From CAYPEL01 sp036479985 (lineage in GTDB: Bacteria > Pseudomonadota > Gammaproteobacteria > DSM-19610), in assembly GCA_965224815.1 (NCBI GenBank), contig CBDDAF010000003.1:434001-498000 (forward strand): a stretch of DNA of 64,000 nucleotides, given 5' to 3'. Positions 34,901-44,400 of the stretch are shown in pieces (the stretch's first letter is position 1; each line of letters begins with the position of its first letter). The translations under genes were made by a program, and so were the position numbers. The notes beneath the pieces were generated by a model. It saw only the letters and a program-made list of their open reading frames with translations, was not told the DNA's origin and did no database searches.

Positions 34901-35683
34901 ATGAGGGCCGGTGGATTATTCCGTAAGCTACGCATATCAGCACTGCTGCTGATATTGTTCGTGGTCGCCACGCAAACCTGGCTAACGCATTTACGAACAA
35001 CCGACTGGAATGAATCCCTCTGGATCGTGGTTTATCCGCTCAATGGCGACGGTAGTCAGTCAGCTGACAACTATATCGCATCGTTAAACAATGATACGTT
35101 TTCACCCATTAGCGGTTTTTTGTCCAGGGAAGCGAAGCGTTATCAATTGGATATCAGCAAGCCAGTCACGGTAAAACTGGGGCCAAAAGTACAATCCCTC
35201 CCCCCTGCTCCGCCTGAACGTGGTAACACGCTGGCGATCATGTGGTGGAGTCTTCAGTTACGCTTTTGGGCATGGAAGCACGACGATTTTGACGGTCCTG
35301 CACCGGATGCACGGATGTTTGTTCTGTACCATGACCCAAAACGTGATACACCGTTACAGCATTCACTGGGCCTGAAAAAAGGACTGATTGGGGTCGTCAA
35401 TGCCTACGCCAGTCGAAAACTGTCGGGTCGAAATAATCTTGTTATTTCCCATGAGTTTCTTCATACCGTTGGTGCCACTGATAAATACGATCTGGTGACC
35501 AGCCTGCCACAGTTTCCAGATGGTTTCGCAGAACCTGATAAACAGCCACGCTACCCACAGAAACTGGCTGAAATAATGGGCGGTAGAATTCCGGTCTCTG
35601 AGTCTAGAGCCATCATGCCTTCATCAACGCGACCACTACGAATCGGTAAATTGACGGCGCGAGAAATTAACTGGATTGATTAG
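34901..35683 (+). CDS. Membrane-anchored HExxH putative metalloprotease
   Basis: 260 residues. N-terminal anchor helix (ISALLLILFVVATQTWLTH, ~12-30), then a periplasmic domain. VISHEFLHTVGATDKYD (~183-199) contains HEFLH, an HExxH zinc motif, followed at short distance by GATDKYD, where a third ligand Asp is plausible. The C-terminus lists SRAIMPSSTRPLRIGKLTAREINWID, similar to the Met-turn plus substrate-cleft end of M-type peptidases. No clear match to a named family. Divergent from the pseudo-receiver gene; its promoter would lie in the 80-bp gap. Confidence 0.6.
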   Translation: MRAGGLFRKLRISALLLILFVVATQTWLTHLRTTDWNESLWIVVYPLNGDGSQSADNYIASLNNDTFSPISGFLSREAKRYQLDISKPVTVKLGPKVQSLPPAPPERGNTLAIMWWSLQLRFWAWKHDDFDGPAPDARMFVLYHDPKRDTPLQHSLGLKKGLIGVVNAYASRKLSGRNNLVISHEFLHTVGATDKYDLVTSLPQFPDGFAEPDKQPRYPQKLAEIMGGRIPVSESRAIMPSSTRPLRIGKLTAREINWID

Positions 35684-35747
35684 GAACTTTACTATACTGA
35701 AATCATCCATACCCAGTAGCCCCTAAACCAGAAACAGGGAGAATATT

Positions 35748-37448
35748 ATGAGTCAAGCACAGGCAGAGTTAATCAAAAATCGGACAGCTCAAAAAGCATC
35801 GGATTTATTCGTCCAATGTTTGGAAGCTGAAGGCGTCACGCATATCTTCGGCGTTCCTGGTGAGGAAAATGCTGATTTGATGATGTCGTTGATGGATAGC
35901 AACATTGATTTTGTACTATGCCGTCATGAACAGGCCGCGGCCTTTATTGCTGATGTTTATGGGCGTTTAACCGGCAAGGCTGGTGTTTGTTTATCGACAC
36001 TTGGACCGGGCGTTACTAACCTGGTAACCGGTCTGGCTGATGCCAACATGGATCGTGCGCCCGTGGTGGCAATTATCGGTCAAGGTTCTACTAAACGGCT
36101 GCACAAGGAAAGCCACCAAAACATGGATGCTATCGCTATGTGTGGGCCAATCAGTAAATGGGCACAGTCAATCGTCGATGCTGAAACCATCCCTGAAGTT
36201 GTGCGCAAGGCTTTCAAACTGGCTGAGGCTGAGAAACCCGGTGTCACCATCATTGAACTGCCTGAAGATGTTGCAAAAGAACAAGTTGATCTGCAACCGA
36301 TGAACGTCTATACAACCCGGCGTCCTGGCGCTGATCATAAAGCGGTGAAACAAGCTGTTGAAGCCATGATCAACGCAAAACGCCCGCTAATTCTGGCCGG
36401 TAACGGTGCAATCAGGAAACGTGCTGCGACCCAGTTGCGCCGACTGGCACATAAGACCGGAATTCCGGTGGTGAATACGTTTATGGGCAAGGGTTCAGTA
36501 CCCATGGACGATAAAAGCTGTCTATTTACCATGGGGCTGCAGAGTAAGGATCATATCAATCATGCCATGGAAGATGTTGACCTGGTTATTACTGTGGGCT
36601 ACGACCTGGTTGAATACAGTCCTGATTTCTGGAATGCCGATATGGACAAGAAGGTTGTGCATATTGATTTTTTACCGGCAGAAATAGACACACATTACAC
36701 CGTTGAAGTTGATGTCGTGGGTGATATCGCCGATGCCCTGTGGCAAATCAATATGGAAATGGAAAGCAATCATGCAGGCAAGTTACCGCTGCAAAACATC
36801 GATTCCTGGCAAAAACTGCGCAATACAATTTTGCAGGATTTTGCCATGGAAAAAGCTGATACTTCGATGCCGATGAAACCCCAGAAAGTGCTTTGGGATG
36901 TGCGTGAATTTATGGATGCAAACGATTATCTCTTATCCGATGTTGGTGCGCATAAAATGTGGATTTCACGTTATTACCAGTGCCAGGAACCCAACACCTG
37001 TCTAATATCAAATGGTTTCTGTTCCATGGGTTTTGCCCTGCCTGGAGCGATGGGAGCAAAATTGGCCCAGCCTGAGCGCCGGGTTCTGGCTATTTGTGGT
37101 GATGCGGGTTTTCTAATGAATGTGCAAGATCTTGAAACAGCGGTTCGGCTTAAACTCAATGTCGTGTACATGATCTGGGAAGATGGCGAATATGGTTTAA
37201 TTAAATGGAAACAACAGGCTCAGTTCGATGGCCGTCACTCCGATCTTGCCTTTGATAATCCCGATTGGGAAAAGCTGGCGGAAGCATTTGGTATGTGGGG
37301 TAAAAAAGTAACCAAAGTTGAAGATTTAAAACCGACTCTGGAAGAAGCTTTCAAGCAATCAGGCCCTGCATTAATCGTAGTGCCGATTGATTATTCCGAA
37401 AACATGAAGCTGACAAAACGGTTGGGCGAAATAGACTGTACTTTATAA
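35748..37448 (+). CDS. Acetolactate synthase-type ThDP enzyme, large subunit
   Basis: 566 residues. Opening GVPGEENADLMMSLMDS and the cofactor Glu in FVLCRHEQAAAFIADVYGR (~60-78), central FAD/Rossmann-like domain, and the ThDP/Mg motif ICGDAGFLMN (~465) followed by YMIWEDGEYGLIKWK. This matches acetolactate synthases of the AlsS/IlvB group. It condenses two pyruvates to 2-acetolactate. No small regulatory subunit gene (ilvN/ilvH) follows, which favours a catabolic (acetoin/butanediol) or anabolic single-subunit enzyme. A GGGAG site precedes the ATG. Followed by a hairpin repeat, convergent with the cyclic-di-GMP gene. Confidence 0.85.
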   Translation: MSQAQAELIKNRTAQKASDLFVQCLEAEGVTHIFGVPGEENADLMMSLMDSNIDFVLCRHEQAAAFIADVYGRLTGKAGVCLSTLGPGVTNLVTGLADANMDRAPVVAIIGQGSTKRLHKESHQNMDAIAMCGPISKWAQSIVDAETIPEVVRKAFKLAEAEKPGVTIIELPEDVAKEQVDLQPMNVYTTRRPGADHKAVKQAVEAMINAKRPLILAGNGAIRKRAATQLRRLAHKTGIPVVNTFMGKGSVPMDDKSCLFTMGLQSKDHINHAMEDVDLVITVGYDLVEYSPDFWNADMDKKVVHIDFLPAEIDTHYTVEVDVVGDIADALWQINMEMESNHAGKLPLQNIDSWQKLRNTILQDFAMEKADTSMPMKPQKVLWDVREFMDANDYLLSDVGAHKMWISRYYQCQEPNTCLISNGFCSMGFALPGAMGAKLAQPERRVLAICGDAGFLMNVQDLETAVRLKLNVVYMIWEDGEYGLIKWKQQAQFDGRHSDLAFDNPDWEKLAEAFGMWGKKVTKVEDLKPTLEEAFKQSGPALIVVPIDYSENMKLTKRLGEIDCTL

Positions 37449-37494
37449 AATTAGGTGCGCAGTCATACAACTCTATCGCGAATAGTACAACCAC

Positions 37495-37555
37495 TGTAGG
37501 AGCGGCTTCAGCCGCGATGGGTGCAGAGTTCATCGCGGCTGAAGCCGCTCCTACA
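37495..37555. repeat. REP-like hairpin element, copy 3
   Basis: TGTAGGAGCGGCTTCAGCCG… with its perfect reverse complement. Sits between two convergent genes, where it may act as a bidirectional terminator or mRNA end stabiliser. Confidence 0.95.
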
Positions 37556-37567
37556 AATTCTCGCTAA

Positions 37568-40069
37568 TTAATCAGAATTCCCTAAGAATTTTTCTCCTTC
37601 CTCACGGTGGTCACCCAGCACAGCTAAAGAGATAGGTAGTGATGGCGCCAGATAATTGCCCTGTACATAATCCACATTAAGCTGATGGAGAATTTCCAGG
37701 GCCGCCTTACTTTCGACATATTCGGCGGTGATCTTTTTGTCCATCAAGCTGGCGATCTCACAAATAGATTTTACAACGGCTCGATCAATTTCATTACGCT
37801 CAATGTTCCTTATAAAGGCACCATCAATTTTAATCGCGTCTACAGGAAGATTTTTCAGATAACCGTATGAAGACAGACCGCTGCCAAAATCATCCAGGGC
37901 AAAGCTGCAGCCTTTCTCCTTTAGGCTGCCAATAAACGCATTGGCACGTTCAAGATTGGAAATAGCGGCTGTTTCGGTTATTTCAAAACACAGTTTATCG
38001 CATGGGAAGCCCGTAGCATCCAGCGTGTTTGCAACGAACTCTAAAAATGATTCATCTGAAAGTGATAACCCTGACAGATTAATAGAGCAGCTAGTCAACT
38101 TATTCAGCGCCACTGGCTGGGATGTAAACCAATGCAACGTGTTTTCAAAGACCCATTTATCAAGTTTATTTGATAAATTAAATCGTTCGGCAGCAGCAAG
38201 AAATGCACCAGGTCGAATAATTGTTCCTGATGTCTCTTTTAATCTAACCAGAATTTCATAACTATCGCTTTTGTTAATATCATCGATTGAATAAATCGGC
38301 TGTGCATATAACAGGAAGCGGTTTTGTTCCAATGCCAGTGATATTTTTGATGCCCATTGCACTTCGCCCATATGATGTTCGACTGTGGCATCATCTGGCT
38401 GATATACAAAAACACGGTTTCGGCCAGTATTTTTAGCGGCATAGCAGGCAGAATCAGCATATGACATAACCTGTTCCATGGTGGTCATGGAATCATTAAT
38501 CGGCACAACGCCGATACTCACACCAATTGAGAAACGCTGTGCTTTCCAGTGAAACCGAAAACCTTCAATGACTTTTCTGAAGCGATTCGCCAGTTGCTCA
38601 GCCTGATCAATAGAACAATTCTCCATTAGCACAGCAAATTCATCGCCACCAAGTCGAGCAAGTATGTCTCGTGAACGCACCTGTCCGGTCAATACGGTTG
38701 AAACCTGGCGAAGCAGTTCATCACCAGCAAGATGGCCGCAGGCATCATTTATAATCTTAAACTGATCCAGATCAAGATAGCATAATGCGTGGACTTCATC
38801 TTTTTGCCTGTTATCAGACAACATACGTGTTAAACACTTTTCGAATTCGCGCCGGTTAACGAGATTGGTCAAGCTGTCATGTGTCGCTTGATAAACCAGT
38901 TGGTCAGATAATTTTTTAGTTTCGGTAATATCCCGGCAGACAATCAGCATGTTTTTCTGTTGCCCGGATAATTCTGGCACCAGGCTAGCGCGCATCTGAA
39001 CCCATAGGGTAGAGCCATCTTTACAGACTTTTCTAAATTCGATTTCTCTGTCAGCAACACAGTTTTCGAATTGTTGATTAAGTTGTTTAAAGACTCTTTC
39101 GCGATCTTCAGCGTGAACCGTATCAATAGCTGACTTGCCAATCAGGTCTTCCACAGTGTAACCAAGTGCATTTGCACCATACTTGTTGATGGAAATAATT
39201 GTCCCGCTTGTATCAATTATGACATCGATATCCGGGGCGTTCTGAAAAAGAGATTGGTATCTGGACTCGCTGGTAATCAGTGCGAGCTCGGATTTTTTTT
39301 CTTCGGTGACGTTTTTAAAAATTCCCCGGGTGGATATAGCCTCGCCATTTTTTATGATAGAACCACAGTCTCCGGCCAGGAGTAATGTGTCTCCATTTTT
39401 GGAAATGAATTTAAATTCAATTTTTGTAAGGGTTTCACCATTTTTTAGCCGGGCAAAACGATCCTGGCAACAGACTTCACTATCGGGGTGGAGTATGTCA
39501 GCCAGTGTGAGACCAGCAATTTCTGATTCTGAATATCCAAGCGCTTCACGCCAGGCCTTATTGGTATACAGGAAGTGTCCATCAGGTCCGAGGCATTGGA
39601 CAAGATCACTGGTATTATCAAAAATATCCAGGTAACGTTCCTCGCTCTCTCTTAGTCTGTCCTCTGAGTCCTGGCGCTGAATATCTGATTCATAAATACG
39701 TAGGATCTTGTCTAACTTAGGGGCAATGTCTTTTAATGCATCATCACTATTAAGCAAACAGTGCTCGATACCCTGATCCAGGTATTGCAAGGCCAGAACT
39801 TCATTGCCAGGTTCTACAAGTAAGGTTAGCGGCGTTTGAATCCGGCCTTTTTGAAGCTTGTTGTAAATTTCTAACGCCGTGCAATCAGCTAATTCAACCT
39901 GGGTTATAATTAGGTTCCAGGCTTGGCTGCTGAGCGCAGACTCAATTTCTTTAGCCGAAGTGACCTGATGGATGCGAAAGTGTGGTTCCGCACTAGCCAG
40001 ATGAGAGGCGACACGCTGGGTTACTTGCGTCTCTCCAGCGATCAACAGATGTATAGTAGTGTCCATCAT
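37568..40069 (-). CDS. Receiver-PAS-PAS-GGDEF-EAL cyclic-di-GMP protein
   Basis: 833 residues. A receiver-like N-terminus (~1-120) is followed by two PAS domains (~150-260 and ~270-385), GGDEF (RLGGDEFAVL, ~475) with an upstream RSRD inhibitory site at the right spacing, and an EAL domain from ~575. EAL residues present: YEILVR (Glu kept, Ala changed to Ile), NLSG, FEITET, DDFGSG, IKIDG, AEYVE. So both cyclase and phosphodiesterase sites look usable. It may sense a signal or oxygen/redox state through PAS and switch biofilm or motility behaviour. ATG at 40069, no clear ribosome site; 40066 is a second in-frame ATG. Confidence 0.92.
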   Translation of the reverse strand: MMDTTIHLLIAGETQVTQRVASHLASAEPHFRIHQVTSAKEIESALSSQAWNLIITQVELADCTALEIYNKLQKGRIQTPLTLLVEPGNEVLALQYLDQGIEHCLLNSDDALKDIAPKLDKILRIYESDIQRQDSEDRLRESEERYLDIFDNTSDLVQCLGPDGHFLYTNKAWREALGYSESEIAGLTLADILHPDSEVCCQDRFARLKNGETLTKIEFKFISKNGDTLLLAGDCGSIIKNGEAISTRGIFKNVTEEKKSELALITSESRYQSLFQNAPDIDVIIDTSGTIISINKYGANALGYTVEDLIGKSAIDTVHAEDRERVFKQLNQQFENCVADREIEFRKVCKDGSTLWVQMRASLVPELSGQQKNMLIVCRDITETKKLSDQLVYQATHDSLTNLVNRREFEKCLTRMLSDNRQKDEVHALCYLDLDQFKIINDACGHLAGDELLRQVSTVLTGQVRSRDILARLGGDEFAVLMENCSIDQAEQLANRFRKVIEGFRFHWKAQRFSIGVSIGVVPINDSMTTMEQVMSYADSACYAAKNTGRNRVFVYQPDDATVEHHMGEVQWASKISLALEQNRFLLYAQPIYSIDDINKSDSYEILVRLKETSGTIIRPGAFLAAAERFNLSNKLDKWVFENTLHWFTSQPVALNKLTSCSINLSGLSLSDESFLEFVANTLDATGFPCDKLCFEITETAAISNLERANAFIGSLKEKGCSFALDDFGSGLSSYGYLKNLPVDAIKIDGAFIRNIERNEIDRAVVKSICEIASLMDKKITAEYVESKAALEILHQLNVDYVQGNYLAPSLPISLAVLGDHREEGEKFLGNSD

Positions 40070-40268
40070 ATTTATTAAGTTGCCTGTTTATCCAGTCAGG
40101 CTTTGATAAAACTATTATACGGTTCAACAGCGGCTAAATAAATCATCCTTGTCCATTTATATACAGATAACACGAAAATCACATATGCTAGATGTATTAA
40201 TCCATACTAAGTCAGTATTATATTCAGTAATTACTAGTAGTTATAAGCTATTTTAAAAGTTAATTATT

Positions 40269-40955
40269 ATGATTTACAAAAGTGATGCCGGTAAATTTGA
40301 GCGCCACCTGCTACGTAAACAAGGTAATTTATTGTTCCCAGTGCAGGAGCAAAGCGTATTACCTGCTGCCATTGAACAAGCTCGGCATCAGGATCAGATA
40401 GCGCTACGGAAATTTATTGAAGGTTTTCAGACACTGGTTAAAAAAGCCGTTGATCTGGAGCCGAATGCACCAAGCGAAAAAGTGCTGGAATTGAAGGAAG
40501 AACTCGACCGTTGTTTCCAGGTTAGCTATACCTTACCAGGAGATGTCGATGAAATCAGGAAGGCCATTCAAACGCTTGTAAAAAGTATTATGCAGGCTGT
40601 GTGGAAGGGCATCGGCAATGACGAGTATGCGCGTCAGAAATTACAGGATGAAGAGATTGCTCGAGACATGCATTTTAAATTACAGCAGAACCCTTTAATT
40701 GCCGACCTGACTGATCCTGATTCACAAGTCCAGGAATCGGAATTAATTCCATCGCTGTTAAGTGAAACCACAGAATCTCTTCAACAAGTCATGCAAATAT
40801 TTGATGCTCAACAAACCACTGCCATATTTTATGAGGCGAAAACATTTCTCGATACGACTGACCCAAACAAAGAAGTGACTTTAGCCTGGGACTGTTTTGC
40901 TGTTCTCAAGGAAATATTCCTGGCAACAGAATCCACCAATATACGGACACAATAA
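40269..40955 (+). CDS. Conserved-looking helical protein upstream of fpr
   Basis: 228 residues, soluble, mostly helical and charged: an opening IYKSDAGKFERHLLRKQGNL, then helices such as ALRKFIEGFQTLVKKAVDL and RKAIQTLVKSIMQAVWKG. No catalytic motif, Cys cluster or signal peptide. The gap to fpr is only 16 bp, so the two form an operon. That link suggests a role in the same redox or iron-sulfur context, but this is inference. Family not recognised. Confidence 0.65.
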   Translation: MIYKSDAGKFERHLLRKQGNLLFPVQEQSVLPAAIEQARHQDQIALRKFIEGFQTLVKKAVDLEPNAPSEKVLELKEELDRCFQVSYTLPGDVDEIRKAIQTLVKSIMQAVWKGIGNDEYARQKLQDEEIARDMHFKLQQNPLIADLTDPDSQVQESELIPSLLSETTESLQQVMQIFDAQQTTAIFYEAKTFLDTTDPNKEVTLAWDCFAVLKEIFLATESTNIRTQ

Positions 40956-40971
40956 GGATTATAATAAAATT

Positions 40972-41733
40972 ATGAGCGTGGAAATTAATCTTGACCGTTG
41001 GATTAACGGAACTGTTACTGATTTACATCATTGGACTGAAACCCTGTTTTCTTTGCGCGTTGAAGCTGAAATTCCAGATTTTACCGCTGGACAGTTCACC
41101 AAAATTGGTCTGGTTATCGGCGATGAATTAGTTAGCCGCCCCTATTCATTTGTTAACAGCCCGGAAGAAGATTTCCTGGAATTTTATTTTGTCACGGTGC
41201 CTGATGGGCCTTTAAGCAGTCAACTGGTCAATCTCAAACCAGGCGATAAAATCTGGGTAATGAAGCGCCCTTCCGGGTTTTTAAAGCTGGATGAAGTGCC
41301 TGATAGCCGCCATCTATGGATGCTATCTACCGGCACGGCGATTGGTCCATTCTTGTCAATACTTAAAATGCCAGAAGTCTGGAAGCGTTTCGAAAAAGCA
41401 GTCTTGGTGCATGCGGTTCGTTTTGCAGAAGAACTGAGCTTTCAAACAACGATTGAAACTATCCAATCTAAACATGCCGAGAAATTCAACTATATTCCAT
41501 TTGTTAGCAGACAGCAGGTTGAAAATGCGCTGGGCGGCCGAATTCCAACTGCAATTGAAAATGGCGCACTGGAAGAAAAAGCCGGATTGATAATTTCTCC
41601 TGAGCAAAGCCAGATAATGATTTGCGGCAATCCGGCCATGGTGAAGGATACGTTGGAAATCCTCCTGGAACGTGGTCTGCAAAAGAATCGCCGCCGCACT
41701 CCTGGCCATATCTCAGTGGAGAACTATTGGTGA
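40972..41733 (+). CDS. fpr: Ferredoxin-NADP reductase
   Basis: 253 residues from ATG 40972, preferred because AAGGA lies upstream and the family N-terminus starts here; an in-frame start at 40897 would add a tail overlapping the previous gene. FAD motif RPYSFVNSP (~56), NADP motif STGTAIGPFLSIL (~120) and the C-terminal VENYW, the aromatic end typical of bacterial Fpr. It moves electrons between NADPH and ferredoxin or flavodoxin. Confidence 0.93.
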   Translation: MSVEINLDRWINGTVTDLHHWTETLFSLRVEAEIPDFTAGQFTKIGLVIGDELVSRPYSFVNSPEEDFLEFYFVTVPDGPLSSQLVNLKPGDKIWVMKRPSGFLKLDEVPDSRHLWMLSTGTAIGPFLSILKMPEVWKRFEKAVLVHAVRFAEELSFQTTIETIQSKHAEKFNYIPFVSRQQVENALGGRIPTAIENGALEEKAGLIISPEQSQIMICGNPAMVKDTLEILLERGLQKNRRRTPGHISVENYW

Positions 41734-41806
41734 TCAATTAATCCCAACCGGCTGAAATTGATATATAATAACAAGGTATTGTAACTGGCCTAAATATTCT
41801 CAGATA

Positions 41807-42946
41807 ATGTCTTCGCGCAAAAAAAGTGATAATAGGCGGCAAAGCATTGATCGCCGTAAAGCGGACGATCGCCGCTTAAAAGAATCGAATAATGCCATGC
41901 ACATACGCATGGCAGATTGGTCCGACCAGAAAATGCAATTTGTCACTCGTTATGCATTCTGGATTCTGGGTGTTTTGTATTTTAATTTTATTGTCGGTGC
42001 GGTCCCGATTCACTGGACAGTAACCGAGGTTAATACTGCGTTAACGATCTACTTCCTCATTTGTACCGCTCTTTTTTGGCACAGCCGCAAGTATAATTTT
42101 CACCCAACTCGCTTTCGAATGGCGATGTGGGCTGATATTGCTATATTAAGTGTTGCCGTACTCAATGATCCAAACCCAATTCCTCCAACACTCCTTGTCT
42201 ATATCATGATCGTGCTAGGTAATGGTATGCGTTATGGTATGAAAATATTCGCTGAGGGGCTGGTCGGTAGCCTTGTGGCGGGATCACTGATTATCGCAAC
42301 GCGCTACGCCTTAAATTCGCAAGTAATTTCTGTGGGCCTTATTTTCTTTGCGCTGTTTTCAGCGACTATCCTGATTTATGCTTACGTCCTTATGGGGCGC
42401 ATAGAGGCAAGCCGTGAACAGCTGGAGAAAACCAGTAAGTATGATGCTTTAACTGGTTTGTACAATCGGCGTGCGCTGGTAGACATGTCTGAATTCATGT
42501 TTCAACGCTTGAAGCGTAATCATCAACACTTCGTTATGTTATTTGCCGATTTAGATGGATTCAAGAAAATCAATGATTCACTTGGGCATGCTGAAGGTGA
42601 TCGCGTCCTGAAACAGTTTGCAGAAATTATTCGCAATTCAATCCGTAGTGTAGATGTTCCTGCGCGTTTCGGTGGCGATGAATTTATTATTTTGCTGGAT
42701 GATACTGGTTTGGACGAAGCAGAGTTCATAGTATCTCGCATACAAAAACAGTTAAAGTTATGGGCAGCCGATAATAACGTTAGACTCAGTGTCAGTTTTG
42801 GTATTGGTGAAGCACCTACCCATGGCAGAACATTCAATACATTGCTGGAACAGGTGGATAAAGCGCTCTACCGGTCAAAATCAATCGAAACAAAAGGCAG
42901 TTGTGCTAAAGCGAGCCCCCCTGTGCTTGTTGTTAATAATTCCTAA
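41807..42946 (+). CDS. Membrane diguanylate cyclase
   Basis: 379 residues. A very basic N-terminus (RKKSDNRRQSIDRRKADDRR) precedes about six membrane helices (~45-200) that likely sense a signal. Then a short coiled coil and a GGDEF domain: YDALTGLYNRRAL opening, RFGGDEFIILLDD (~290), with RSVD five residues before GGDEF as product-inhibition site. All catalytic residues are intact, so it should make cyclic-di-GMP. The specific sensor class of the membrane part is not recognised. Follows fpr on the same strand after 73 bp. Confidence 0.92.
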   Translation: MSSRKKSDNRRQSIDRRKADDRRLKESNNAMHIRMADWSDQKMQFVTRYAFWILGVLYFNFIVGAVPIHWTVTEVNTALTIYFLICTALFWHSRKYNFHPTRFRMAMWADIAILSVAVLNDPNPIPPTLLVYIMIVLGNGMRYGMKIFAEGLVGSLVAGSLIIATRYALNSQVISVGLIFFALFSATILIYAYVLMGRIEASREQLEKTSKYDALTGLYNRRALVDMSEFMFQRLKRNHQHFVMLFADLDGFKKINDSLGHAEGDRVLKQFAEIIRNSIRSVDVPARFGGDEFIILLDDTGLDEAEFIVSRIQKQLKLWAADNNVRLSVSFGIGEAPTHGRTFNTLLEQVDKALYRSKSIETKGSCAKASPPVLVVNNS

Positions 42947-42992
42947 ATACTCAAGGGCGCTGCTAGCCGGGCGTTACTGACTGAAATAACAA

Positions 42993-44390
42993 ATGAAGAA
43001 ACATGTAGAAGTAGCGATACTGGGTGCCGGAAGCGCAGGGTTGTATGCACTGGCTCAGGTCAGAAAAAAAACCAGCAACTATGTCTTGATAGACGGCGGA
43101 GAACTGGGAACAACCTGTGCACGTGTAGGCTGTATGCCATCAAAAGCGATGATACAGGTGGCAGAAGATTTTCACCGCAGAAAATTGTTTGACCGGGAAG
43201 GTATCGAAGGTGCAGAACATCTGACACTTAACGCAGCCGATGCGCTTGAGCATGTCCAGGATTTACGCGATATATTCGTCGATAAAGTACTTTCATCCAG
43301 CATTGACCAAATGGGTGATGAGTTTATCGCAGAAAATGCCAAATTTACTGCCCCCGGCATTCTGATGGCGGGCGATCAAATTATTGAAGCCGATAAAATT
43401 ATTATTGCAACAGGTTCCTCGCCAATCGTTCCTGCTGCATGGAAAATATTCGAAGACCTTATCCTGACAACAGACAACATCTTTGAGCTTGAAACACTGC
43501 CGGAATCCATAGCTGTTATTGGCCTGGGCGTTATTGGGCTCGAACTTGGACAGTCGCTGCATCGCATGGGTGTTCAGGTGACTGGCATCGATCAATTAAA
43601 TACGGTATGTGGCCTCACCGATGATGAAACCACTCGTGCAGCCATTGAAATCCTGGGTAAAGAATTCCCGCTCTGGTTAGGCAATCCCGCAAATATTGAA
43701 GCTGCAAACAATAAGCTAATAATTACCGCCGGTGATCAGTCAGTCACGGTAGATAAAGTCCTGCTCAGCATGGGCAGGCGTCCTAATCTTGTTAATCTGG
43801 ATCTGGAAAAAGCGGGTATTCACCTTAACGATGTAGGTATACCCGACTATGATATCAACACCATGCAGGTCAACGGTCATCCCGTATATATTGCTGGTGA
43901 TGTAAATGCTGAAAGGCCACTGCTACATGAAGCGAGTGATGAAGGACGCATAGCCGGGTTTAATGCTGTGTCACCAACAGCTTTTAAATTTCAACGTAAA
44001 ACGCCCTTTTCTATTACTTTCACTGATCCAAATATTGTGACTATCGGGCAATCAAGTAGTGAATCTGATAATAGCGTTATATCAGCATCACTCAAATTTG
44101 GCCCGCTCGGCCGGGCATTAATCATGGGCAAAAATCGCGGCTTGTTAAAACTATTTGCCAATAAGGCTGATGGGGTTTTGCTGGGCGCATCAATGGTTGC
44201 CCCACATGGCGAACACCTTGGGCATTTAATTGCCTGGGCAATTGAACAAAAAATGAACGTTTTACACATGCTACGTATGCCATTTTACCACCCAGTTATT
44301 GAAGAAGCATTACAACCCTTGCTGCGTGACTTGCTTGAAGCCAGCGACTTAAATGTTGATTCGCTGGCTGAACTTGAGCGTATCAATTAG
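42993..44390 (+). CDS. Dihydrolipoamide dehydrogenase-like flavoprotein
   Basis: 465 residues, class I pyridine nucleotide-disulfide oxidoreductase. FAD fold opening VAILGAGSAGLYAL, redox-active pair GTTCARVGCMPSK (CxxxxC, ~41-46), NAD fold IAVIGLGVIGLELG (~176), FAD-end motif VYIAGDVNA, and the C-terminal base in FYHPVIEEAL. The enzyme family oxidises dihydrolipoamide; here the gene is not next to pyruvate or oxoglutarate dehydrogenase genes. Its neighbour is gshA, so a thiol-redox role is also possible. Confidence 0.85.
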   Translation: MKKHVEVAILGAGSAGLYALAQVRKKTSNYVLIDGGELGTTCARVGCMPSKAMIQVAEDFHRRKLFDREGIEGAEHLTLNAADALEHVQDLRDIFVDKVLSSSIDQMGDEFIAENAKFTAPGILMAGDQIIEADKIIIATGSSPIVPAAWKIFEDLILTTDNIFELETLPESIAVIGLGVIGLELGQSLHRMGVQVTGIDQLNTVCGLTDDETTRAAIEILGKEFPLWLGNPANIEAANNKLIITAGDQSVTVDKVLLSMGRRPNLVNLDLEKAGIHLNDVGIPDYDINTMQVNGHPVYIAGDVNAERPLLHEASDEGRIAGFNAVSPTAFKFQRKTPFSITFTDPNIVTIGQSSSESDNSVISASLKFGPLGRALIMGKNRGLLKLFANKADGVLLGASMVAPHGEHLGHLIAWAIEQKMNVLHMLRMPFYHPVIEEALQPLLRDLLEASDLNVDSLAELERIN

Positions 44391-44400
44391 GCAAAATACT

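Noticed and set aside
44353..44400. Longer gshA start
   Set aside because: It would overlap the preceding flavoprotein gene out of frame; GTG 44401 fits the family N-terminus.
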